Assembly: GCA_002366725.1 (NCBI GenBank)
Contig: DFBT01000052.1
Location: 11,883-23,825, forward strand
Direction of reading: 5' to 3'
Length of the DNA: 11,943 bases
Origin: Caldifarciminota bacterium UBA3073
Lineage (GTDB): Bacteria > Hydrothermota > UBA3073
Shown here: piece after piece, positions 5,284 through 11,943 of the stretch
Layout of the letters: every line of letters begins with the position of its first letter
Position numbering within the stretch: the first letter of the stretch is position 1
The notes under the pieces: generated by a model
The model's database searches: none
Seen by the model: the letters and a program-made list of their open reading frames with translations, nothing else
Told to the model about the DNA's origin: nothing
Position numbers and translations under genes: made by a program

Positions 5284-8079
5284 TTACTTCTTTTCTATCT
5301 CTTCCAAAAGCACTTCTATAGCCTTTTCTAATTGTGGGTCTTTACCTTTGGCTCTGTCTTCCGGTGTTTCTAATACATATATATCGGGTTCAACACCCAA
5401 ATTCTCAAGGTCCTTACCCTCTAAAGTGTAGGACCCCTTTGCGGGAACTCTAAAGAGTGTACCATCGGCTAAACTGGCATCCCATCTCCCAATGACTCTT
5501 CCAATTGTAGGGACGCCAATCAATTTTCCTAACTTCAGCTCTTTGATTCCCTGTGCAAATTCCTCTGCAGCCGACCCGGTCATCTCATTTATTATAACTA
5601 CGACTGGCTTGGCCCACCTTGGAGATGGCATAATTTTCTGCCTTCTTCCCCTACCGTATGTCACTTTCAGGTAAGGACGAAAGGATAGGATATTGAGGAG
5701 CATAAATGTGGTATTGCCGCCAGGGTTATAGCGGATATCTATGATAAGTCCTTCCCTGGTATCTTTGTATTTAGAAATAGTCTTAAGAAACCTTGAGAAG
5801 TACTCATCGTACATCTTTCTCAGATGAACATAGCATAATTTACCCTCTCCTTTAGCATCTACTAATTTCTCATTTTCCCGAGCCCAATTCTCGTAGACTT
5901 TGTATAAATATTCCTCTCTATCAATTGCTTTTACTTGGGTCTTTCTTTTTCCTCGCTTATCACCTATAAGTAATTCCAAGTGCTTATTGGCTTTATTTTC
6001 TAACAACCGAAAAATGTTAACGGCTGGCTTCAATTCTACTCCCTCTATGGCGAATACACGATCCCCAACTTTTATACCCGCGGAGTCGGCAGGTCCACCA
6101 CGAATTACATTATTTACAACAAAATCTTTGCTAAACTCTAATCCCAAATATCCTGTCCGATCTTGTTCCCTCTCTGGTGGTTCTAAGCCCGTGTGTGAGG
6201 TGTTGAGCTCGCCCAACATTTTATATACAACTCTGTACAATTCTTCTCTCGTCTCAGCCTCTTGTGCTAAGGGACTGTATTTCTCCCTCATATTCGCCCA
6301 ATCCACACCGTGAAAGAGAGTATCGTAAAATGATGTGTTGATTTGATCCCAGGCTTCATCAAAAATATCCTGTGGTTTACCTTCAAATTTAACTTCTGCT
6401 ATAAACTCTATCGTCGAACCCTCTAATTCGCCCAGGTCCTTAGGTGCGGGAGAAGTTCGAATTTCTGATGGAAATAAATGTTCAAAGAGAATTCTTTCAC
6501 CATCGGGAGACCATTGGGGTGCCGCTCCAGATTCGACCAATTTTTTACCATATCCACCCTCAAGTGGTACCACATAAATATCTCTGCCCGATTGGTAGGC
6601 AATCAGTTTCCCGTTGGGCGACCAAGTGGGAGATATATTCTTTATGAGACGTATCCGACTGCGGTTCACCTGTCTTGGTGATCCATGATCTGCAGGTATT
6701 ACCCAGATTTGAGAATCCCCACCTCTATCCGAGTCAAAAGCAATGAGCTTTCCGTCCGGTGAGAAATCGGGATAATTATCGGCTGCTGTGTCTTTTGTGA
6801 TTTGTTCTGCTTTACCACCAGAGGCTGGAATGCTCCAAATATCTCTGTTACCACTTCTGTCCGAACAAAATACAAGATGGCTCCCATCGGGTGACCAGTT
6901 AGGATGGATGTCCTCCAGGGGATGCTTTGTGACCTGCACAGCCTCACCCCCGGAGATCGGAACTATCCAGATGTCATTATTACCGCTGCGATCAGAATGA
7001 AATGCAATCTTCTCTCCATCGGGTGAGAATCGTGGCCACTGGTCATAATCGGGTCCCGATGTGATTATGTCTGCTTTACCACCAGAAGATGACATCACCC
7101 AAATATCTCCTTGCAAGGAAAAAGCTATCTTCTTGCCATCGGGTGACCAACCTGGAGTATGAGCATCACTTGTTAATATCCTCTCTTTAAAAGGAGAGGC
7201 TCTAATATCGCCTTGAGCTATAATGTCGACTTTCTGAGTAGTTCCACCCGTATCCGGACAAGTCCAAATTTCGAAGTTATGTTCGTATACAAGTAAACCC
7301 TGAGGGGAAATGTCTGGATTTCGAGCGTCACCGTGAAAAGTAACTTGAGTTACATTGCCCAAGGTATCGGTTCTCCAAATGTTATAATTTCCATCACCTT
7401 CAGAAGCGAAAAAGATTGCTTTCCCGTCTTTTGACCAGACTGGCTCCCAGTCATTGCATTCGAACTTCGTCAGTCTCTTGAGATTAACTCCTGTAGAGGA
7501 AATGATATACACATTGGAATTAGCGCTGCCTCGATATCCTTTACGGTAGATACGAACCATGCCATAGGATAGAATTCCCCCTCTAATATAAACTATCCCT
7601 TTGCCATCCGGCGAAAAACGACCGGTATACCCCCAGTCGTAAGTGAGACGCTCAGGAGTACCCCCAGAAGTGGGAATGAGCCACAGATCTGGCCACTTAT
7701 CTCCACGAAAAGAATGAAAGAGAATCTTATTGCCATCGGGAGACCAATCTGTTGGAATATCATCAGAAGAATGGAAGGTAATCTGTGTTGGTTTTCCGCC
7801 GTGTGTAGGTATGAACCAAATATCATAATTTCCATTTCTGTTTGATGCAAACGCTATGTGTTTACCATCAGGAGAAAAAACAGGTTTTATATCGTCTGCT
7901 TGATGTATCGTTACTCTTGTAGCTCTGCCTCCCTCTTTTGGTACAAGCCAAATATCGCCGTGTAAGGAAAAGGCGATCTTTTCACCATCGGGCGACCATC
8001 TCGGATGTATCATACCTATACTATATTCCTGCTCTCCATGAGATAAGGAGAGTAATATAAAAACCAGCAAACACTTCAT
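5284..8079 (-). CDS. Tricorn-like S41 protease with beta-propeller (PD40) repeats
   Basis: 931 aa. Residues 1-15 (MKCLLVFILLSLSHG) look like a short signal peptide, so the enzyme acts outside the cytoplasm. From about 24 to 540 run some twelve WD40-like/PD40 blades marked by SPDGxxIAF and DIWxxPxxGG; in tricorn the propellers gate substrate entry and exit. Residues 570-635 match the tricorn core helical domain. A PDZ domain lies at about 643-720 and the S41 catalytic domain at 740-930. By alignment from memory the tricorn tetrad is kept: S628-H629 (NTSHTG), nucleophile S836 (EMTGSAAEE) and E892 (LENLGVEPD). It lacks the Ser-Lys dyad of Ctp proteases. It is a little shorter than archaeal tricorn (about 1070 aa). 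The start follows GGGGGTG and ends a 342-nt leader. Likely role: degradation of peptides, perhaps for uptake. Confidence 0.93.
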   Translation of the reverse strand: MKCLLVFILLSLSHGEQEYSIGMIHPRWSPDGEKIAFSLHGDIWLVPKEGGRATRVTIHQADDIKPVFSPDGKHIAFASNRNGNYDIWFIPTHGGKPTQITFHSSDDIPTDWSPDGNKILFHSFRGDKWPDLWLIPTSGGTPERLTYDWGYTGRFSPDGKGIVYIRGGILSYGMVRIYRKGYRGSANSNVYIISSTGVNLKRLTKFECNDWEPVWSKDGKAIFFASEGDGNYNIWRTDTLGNVTQVTFHGDARNPDISPQGLLVYEHNFEIWTCPDTGGTTQKVDIIAQGDIRASPFKERILTSDAHTPGWSPDGKKIAFSLQGDIWVMSSSGGKADIITSGPDYDQWPRFSPDGEKIAFHSDRSGNNDIWIVPISGGEAVQVTKHPLEDIHPNWSPDGSHLVFCSDRSGNRDIWSIPASGGKAEQITKDTAADNYPDFSPDGKLIAFDSDRGGDSQIWVIPADHGSPRQVNRSRIRLIKNISPTWSPNGKLIAYQSGRDIYVVPLEGGYGKKLVESGAAPQWSPDGERILFEHLFPSEIRTSPAPKDLGELEGSTIEFIAEVKFEGKPQDIFDEAWDQINTSFYDTLFHGVDWANMREKYSPLAQEAETREELYRVVYKMLGELNTSHTGLEPPEREQDRTGYLGLEFSKDFVVNNVIRGGPADSAGIKVGDRVFAIEGVELKPAVNIFRLLENKANKHLELLIGDKRGKRKTQVKAIDREEYLYKVYENWARENEKLVDAKGEGKLCYVHLRKMYDEYFSRFLKTISKYKDTREGLIIDIRYNPGGNTTFMLLNILSFRPYLKVTYGRGRRQKIMPSPRWAKPVVVIINEMTGSAAEEFAQGIKELKLGKLIGVPTIGRVIGRWDASLADGTLFRVPAKGSYTLEGKDLENLGVEPDIYVLETPEDRAKGKDPQLEKAIEVLLEEIEKK

Positions 8080-8236
8080 CTTGCACCCCCTACTTTAGAA
8101 TGTCAAGAAAAAAGCTAAAAATTTTGGTAATTATAAAACTTTTGACACTAAATTTCATTTTTCATTATGTCAGGGAGTAGTTCTCATACGAGTCTGCGAC
8201 CTGGCATTATAGAAGACTACTTTTGTTAGTAATATT

Positions 8237-8316
8237 TGGAGTGCAGTAGCCCCGCACCTATGCATAGATACGGGGTAAACTTGCTACTGCATGCATCACC
8301 AAGGTAATGCACTCCA
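8237..8316. repeat. Three-arm inverted-repeat element, copy B
   Basis: Outer arms TGGAGTGCA (8237-8245) and TGCACTCCA (8308-8316) are a perfect 9-bp inverted repeat. Inside, GCAGTAGC (8243-8250) pairs with GCTACTGC (8283-8290), continuing into CCCCG/CGGGG (8250-8254 with 8271-8275) around the palindrome TATGCATA. A third small stem, GCAT-ACC-AA-GGT-ATGC, fills 8292-8310. The entry sequence TTGGAGTGCARTAGC matches the reverse complement of copy A at 120-190 except for one R position, and both contain CCAAGGTAAT in or next to the element. Same family, different inner sequence. Confidence 0.6.
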
Positions 8317-8369
8317 TTCACGGGGCAAGTAAAAAAATGAAGGCTAAAACAACTAAAACAGCACTTAAT

Positions 8370-8398
8370 ATTGTTGTATGCAACTTTCTTTATGTCAA
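8370..8398 (-). promoter_or_regulatory. Possible promoter for the tricorn-like protease gene
   Basis: On the minus strand, TTGACA (8393-8398) is followed by 17 bp and AACAAT (8370-8375), which matches four of six bases of the -10 consensus. If used, it gives a leader of nearly 290 nt that contains the whole three-arm repeat. The gene could also be read through from the HExxH gene, as no terminator is visible between them. Confidence 0.35.
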
Positions 8399-8421
8399 AT
8401 GTTTTATAATCACCCTCCCTT

Positions 8422-10581
8422 TTATTCCCTTATAATAAAGCAGTCGATTCCGACAAAGCAACTGCGCGATTGGGGGTCCTTCCCGGTAACTTCGAGTCTC
8501 AGTTCGTGCTTCCCCCTCTCAAGAAGCATCTTTCCAAACTTTATCTCTCCACTTCGCACAACCTCAGGGTTGTATCCATCAAAGGGTTCGCCGAGGGGTT
8601 CTCCATCTATATACAGTTGAAAAATAGCATAGTCATTTGCCTTTGTGAAATAACCCGATATCTCATAGGGCTTGGATTCCCTTGTATCAAGTTCAAATGC
8701 AATATAATCGCCAATAGAATCAGATGTATAAAAGAGCTGTTTCTCTCCGCTCCAGATTCCTTGCCATTCCTTACCCCAACTTCCTATGTCCTGCACAGAT
8801 GCCCTATCCCCCGAAGACTTAAATGGTGGAATATTATCCTCTCCCTCTATAGTTCCCCTGGGTTTTACTTCGAGGGGAACCATTTTTGTGATTGAATACG
8901 GTCTATTGATGAGTGATGCAGTCACCTTTAGATCATACCTTCCAGGAGGTATTGATTCGAAAATGCCCTCGAATGTGCCATCCTTGTCGGGGTCCAAAAG
9001 TACTATGCTGTCTTTTCCTGCGGCAGCACCCACTGTGACATTGGTGACGGGCTTTCCCGCCTCATTCAGGACATCTGCAGTTATCCCAATAGCCTCACCC
9101 TCTATTCCGGTGTAACGGTTCGGTGTTGTGAGGTCCCATCTATATTTACACAGGAGGTCGAGATATCTTTTGGGAATTTCAAAATACTCTGAACTCGCCG
9201 TCAACTCCAACGTATACATACCGAGGGGAAGTTCTGTAAAGCTACCCCAGCATGTTCCCGTATTGTCGGTATTATCGAGGACTATTGTCTGTGTATCAAG
9301 AACGGCACTTATATTCACACCCTTTATTATGTTTCCTTTGCCATTCAGTGCCTCTTCCACTACCCTGCAGGTTATGGTGGGACTATCTTTCATATCCTTC
9401 TGAACCATAACGAGGGGTGGTGCATCTATCATCCCGAGTTTTGTGGGATGTATAACGACCTTTGTTGATGCCTTCAGGTCATCCTTTTTTGCACTTATAG
9501 TAACCTCCCTTTTCTCATCGAAATCTACTGGAATAAAGCAAGAGTAGAGAGGAAAAGACCATATGGGATTATCCTTTCCCCTCCTTGGGTCTTCCTTCCT
9601 ATCAATAGTTTGGCAACAAAGAGGGATGGCATTTCCCCCGATATGGGCCACCACAGTTGCTCCCTCCACAGGGTTTTCATCCTCGTCATAGAAAAAGACC
9701 GCGAGATAGGCGGAGTTGCCCTTTGCTATTGTAATCTCCCTGTATAGTGGAACGAGTATTCTTTTTACCTTGGGTACAATCCTTCCATACCGGGGAGCGA
9801 GTTTGAGCCATGCCTCTTTTGGACGATTGAGAATCCACCTGTAGAATGTCTCCTGATGTTTCCATTCAAAGCCATATTCTCTCCTCATTTCAAGCTTTGC
9901 ATTTTCAAGCATCTCCTCATCTGTAAAATCTGGCAGAAATGCCCCGGGTAGTTCTTTTAGAAGCAAGGGCATATTCTTTGCCATATGGTCAGCATGCAGC
10001 ATTTCGGTATCCATACCGCACATATGGAACATCGCATCAATGTTATGATTAAACTCATGCACGGGAAACCCGCTCATATCGGGACCCCAGGTGAAAACAG
10101 AAACGGAGAAAAACCCCGTATTTCCCGGGCCACCCACAAGAGAAATGGAGCTATCAGGACCCATTGCCCCACCTCCATGGAGCTGGAAGGCATTCCAGGG
10201 CGGAACAAAGTTTCTCCATGCATAATAGAGCATAACCGAACTGTATTTATTATCGGGAATTTGCTTGCTTCTCAGGTCCTCTTTCAAAGTCTTGTTGGGA
10301 GCAAAGTATGTTCCACCACCCGGTCTTACTCCCATTTCTTCGGGAGATAGCGTACGGTCGATCTGAACAAAATCAATATTCAAATTCAACCAGTCTCCAA
10401 CATTCTGATCATACCAGTATTTGAACTTGGCTATTTCCCGATGGAATATCTCAATCTCGGCGGGGGCAAGAGTTCTTGTGAATGTGCTCGTGTAAAGAAC
10501 GGCGAGAACATCCATATCGAGTCTCTCCTGCTGAGGGCTGAGAAATATGCCCAGGACGAGGATAGAGAAAATAATGCCCAT
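8422..10581 (-). CDS. Secreted HExxH protein with Ig-like and galactose-binding-like domains
   Basis: 719 aa from the ATG at 10579-10581, chosen because GGAGGT lies 5 nt upstream and the next residues (GIIFSILVLGIFLS) form a signal peptide. An in-frame upstream ATG would add 24 residues with no hydrophobic start. Residues 22-265 are the core, with HEFNH at 175-179, a zinc-metallopeptidase signature; H186, H196, D198 and H199 (LHADHM) are possible further ligands. It does not fit the metzincin spacing and I do not recognise the family. Residues 280-575 contain about three Ig-like beta modules (DENPVEGATV; GKPVTNVTVG followed by LDPDKDGTFEG). Residues 576-719 resemble galactose-binding-like modules, ending VGIDCFIIRE, as seen beside DUF2961/GH172 enzymes. 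It could be a protease or carbohydrate-active enzyme bound to a glycan. The start is 160 nt from the GH63-like gene. Confidence 0.75.
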   Translation of the reverse strand: MGIIFSILVLGIFLSPQQERLDMDVLAVLYTSTFTRTLAPAEIEIFHREIAKFKYWYDQNVGDWLNLNIDFVQIDRTLSPEEMGVRPGGGTYFAPNKTLKEDLRSKQIPDNKYSSVMLYYAWRNFVPPWNAFQLHGGGAMGPDSSISLVGGPGNTGFFSVSVFTWGPDMSGFPVHEFNHNIDAMFHMCGMDTEMLHADHMAKNMPLLLKELPGAFLPDFTDEEMLENAKLEMRREYGFEWKHQETFYRWILNRPKEAWLKLAPRYGRIVPKVKRILVPLYREITIAKGNSAYLAVFFYDEDENPVEGATVVAHIGGNAIPLCCQTIDRKEDPRRGKDNPIWSFPLYSCFIPVDFDEKREVTISAKKDDLKASTKVVIHPTKLGMIDAPPLVMVQKDMKDSPTITCRVVEEALNGKGNIIKGVNISAVLDTQTIVLDNTDNTGTCWGSFTELPLGMYTLELTASSEYFEIPKRYLDLLCKYRWDLTTPNRYTGIEGEAIGITADVLNEAGKPVTNVTVGAAAGKDSIVLLDPDKDGTFEGIFESIPPGRYDLKVTASLINRPYSITKMVPLEVKPRGTIEGEDNIPPFKSSGDRASVQDIGSWGKEWQGIWSGEKQLFYTSDSIGDYIAFELDTRESKPYEISGYFTKANDYAIFQLYIDGEPLGEPFDGYNPEVVRSGEIKFGKMLLERGKHELRLEVTGKDPQSRSCFVGIDCFIIRE

Positions 10582-10626
10582 CTCACACCTCCAGTGTTTA
10601 AATATATCAATCGCAGAGCTCGCAGA

Positions 10627-10645
10627 CCTGCCTGCCGTAGGCAGG
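10627..10645. repeat. Dispersed palindrome, copy 2 (CCTGCCT/AGGCAGG)
   Basis: CCTGCCT (10627-10633) pairs perfectly with AGGCAGG (10639-10645) across a 5-nt loop. The arms equal those at 93-112. It lies in the gap between the GH63-like gene and the HExxH gene, 46 nt before the latter's start on the minus strand, where a hairpin could affect mRNA stability. No U-tract directly follows. Confidence 0.6.
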
Positions 10646-10664
10646 GAACACAAATTTTTTTATC

Positions 10665-10691
10665 TTCTTCGTGTTCTCCGTGTCCTTCGTG
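10665..10691. repeat. Three imperfect 9-nt tandem repeats
   Basis: TTCTTCGTG, TTCTCCGTG and TCCTTCGTG follow each other without gaps. On the minus strand these read CACGAAGGA, CACGGAGAA, CACGAAGAA. They lie in the same intergenic gap as the palindrome at 10627-10645. No coding frame is supported. Confidence 0.55.
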
Positions 10692-10741
10692 GGTGGATAT
10701 TTGTTAGATTTCTGGCATTTTTATGAGTAATTCCCTTTTTT

Positions 10742-11943
10742 TCAATCCAATGCGAGGACCTCGACTCTTAGGGGGAAGCTCTCTTGAATCCAGCTCACCT
10801 TTTTACCCCTTCCGATCTCCTTTCCATCCGACAAAACCCTTATCTCTCTACCCAGATAATCTCCATAGAAGGTAACGGAAAGCCCTCTATCTTTTGCCGT
10901 CAAGAGAAATCCATCCCGCAGCACATCGCATCTTATGCCCTTTCCAAGGGTGGCTACCCTCTTTTTGTCAAATCCAAAGGTGTAATCCCCTCTTTTTGTA
11001 TGGCAGAACACGCCCATCTTCTCCACCGTCATCTCGTGTGACGAGACGGGGCAGATTGTGAGATAATCTCGTGTATCAAGGAAATTTATACCCCCGAGCA
11101 GCGATGTTATCATATCCGTTACCAGCCCATTCCATCCGAAGTGATAGGCATAGCCATCCTTTGATTTCTTCCCCGTCTCCGGGTCGTAATTCTCGGCAAA
11201 TCTCTCACGTCCATACTCCTCCCGTGCAGAGTTCAACACGAGTTCTACCGTCTTATCTATCAATGCCTCCGCCTCTCTGTAATACCCGTGTCTTACAAGC
11301 CCCCTCGCAAGCCACCAGTTCACACACATCCACACGGGCTTCCTCCAGCATACTCTCCCCCATCTTGACCCATAGGCGGGGTCGTCCCTCGCAACCGTCG
11401 GCACGGGATGAGGAGTCCAGAATTCATCTGGATTTAAAAGATGAAATATGAGGTTTTCCTTCTGCTCATCGGATAAATTGTTCAAAAGAAGGGGCAGCAA
11501 GCATTCGAAGGTCTTTATCTTTATAAGCTTATGTGAATCTCGCCTCCTCGGAAAGAAGAGGCCTGATTCTGGGTCATAAAACTCATTAACTATTTTTTCT
11601 TCAATTTTGCGAGATTCTCTATCGATTGTCTCATAGTCCTCGCCGATGAGCTTTCCCATTCGAGAAAGGTATCTTTTATCGAGCACGAGAAATATATTGA
11701 GCGCGAGGTCCTCGACCGTCTCACCACCCGCCTCGTCCCAGTAGGGAGAATCATCCACACCACTCTCATACGAGTAGTTAAAACCGTAGAGATTTCTGGA
11801 GGTATATTCACACAGACCATCTCTGTCTTTATCCCTCTTGTTGTACCAGAAGGAGTTAAATCTTTTGAGGTTTTGATACACCGATTTAAGAAAATCCAGT
11901 GCCCTCTCTTTGCCCTCGCGGTATTCCTTTGCCCTGTAAATCA
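10742..11943 (-). CDS. GH63-like glycoside hydrolase, N-terminus beyond window
   Basis: The last 399 residues of an (alpha/alpha)6-barrel glycosidase; the frame is open to the right edge, so the start lies outside. Visible marks are KRDKDRDGLCEYTSRN (residues 35-50 of the fragment), YESGVDDSPYWD (58-69) with a candidate catalytic-acid Asp, and CWRKPVWMCVNWWLARGLVRHGY (about 198-220), the WRGPVW-type motif of GH63/GH37 and relatives. FAENYDPETG (248-257) has E250 as candidate general base. Known relatives hydrolyse alpha-glucosides, mannosylglycerate or glucosylglycerate; the substrate cannot be fixed here. The final 100 residues form a beta-rich C-terminal domain. No signal peptide can be judged. 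With the sugar-binding lipoprotein downstream it suggests uptake and breakdown of an oligosaccharide or compatible solute. Confidence 0.85.
   Translation of the reverse strand, partial: IYRAKEYREGKERALDFLKSVYQNLKRFNSFWYNKRDKDRDGLCEYTSRNLYGFNYSYESGVDDSPYWDEAGGETVEDLALNIFLVLDKRYLSRMGKLIGEDYETIDRESRKIEEKIVNEFYDPESGLFFPRRRDSHKLIKIKTFECLLPLLLNNLSDEQKENLIFHLLNPDEFWTPHPVPTVARDDPAYGSRWGRVCWRKPVWMCVNWWLARGLVRHGYYREAEALIDKTVELVLNSAREEYGRERFAENYDPETGKKSKDGYAYHFGWNGLVTDMITSLLGGINFLDTRDYLTICPVSSHEMTVEKMGVFCHTKRGDYTFGFDKKRVATLGKGIRCDVLRDGFLLTAKDRGLSVTFYGDYLGREIRVLSDGKEIGRGKKVSWIQESFPLRVEVLALD

Larger units (their letters stand above)
8080..8421. other. 342-nt intergenic leader with a three-arm repeat
   Basis: No supported gene lies here. 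The tricorn-like gene begins at its left end and the HExxH gene stops at its right end. It holds the repeat at 8237-8316 and a possible promoter at 8370-8398. The part from 8090 to 8230 is AT-rich without a convincing second promoter or terminator. Confidence 0.6.

Noticed and set aside
8141..8171. Plus-strand TTGACA with a T-rich spacer
   Set aside because: No acceptable -10 hexamer at 16-18 bp and no plus-strand gene follows.
8470..8895. 141-codon plus-strand frame and others opposite the HExxH gene
   Set aside because: Antisense shadows of a gene with signal peptide, ribosome site and recognisable domains.
10582..10653. Upstream ATG adding 24 residues to the HExxH protein
   Set aside because: It would bury the signal peptide and has no good ribosome site; GGAGGT precedes the inner ATG at the right distance.
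11879..11881. GTG as start of the GH63-like gene
   Set aside because: The frame is open upstream to the window edge and continues in a plausible helical sequence (ALDFLKSVYQNL), so the gene is cut by the edge.

Overview
The window looks like a piece of chromosome from an uncultured bacterium, plausibly of the FCB or candidate-phylum type (WOR-3/Stahlbacteria-like). The lineage is inference only. It rests on a tricorn-type protease with an export signal, a tail fragment resembling a type IX secretion C-terminal sorting domain, a GH63-like glycosidase, and several short palindromic repeats between genes. All seven convincing protein genes lie on the minus strand, so transcription runs from the right edge to the left.

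Right part (11943 to 4009): a catabolic or secretory block. In transcription order it holds a GH63-like glycoside hydrolase cut by the window edge, a secreted HExxH protein with Ig-like modules and a C-terminal galactose-binding-like domain, a tricorn-like S41 protease with a long beta-propeller region, and a sugar-type ABC solute-binding lipoprotein. The lipoprotein has no ATG, GTG or TTG at the position its signal peptide requires; the codon there is ACG. The permease genes that normally follow such a binding protein are absent.

Left part (3949 to 455): a compact, visibly AT-richer three-gene operon with a near-perfect sigma-70 promoter (TTGACA, 17 bp, TATAAT). It encodes a beta-class DNA methyltransferase with an N-terminal helix-turn-helix, a membrane-anchored coiled-coil/TPR protein, and a protein with a PD-x12-ExQ pattern like a degenerate PD-(D/E)xK nuclease. 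The gaps are 11 to 12 nt. This is the best candidate for an undescribed system: a restriction-modification-like defence cassette with a membrane TPR partner. Its left end touches the last ~20 codons of a gene for a type IX-secreted protein, which is followed by an intrinsic terminator, so the cassette probably landed in or replaced another gene.

Non-coding structure: a cluster of hairpins fills 25-243. Two members of what looks like one three-arm inverted-repeat family sit at 120-190 and 8237-8316. A CCTGCCT/AGGCAGG palindrome occurs at 93-112 and 10627-10645. No tRNA, rRNA, CRISPR array, transposase or integrase was seen.
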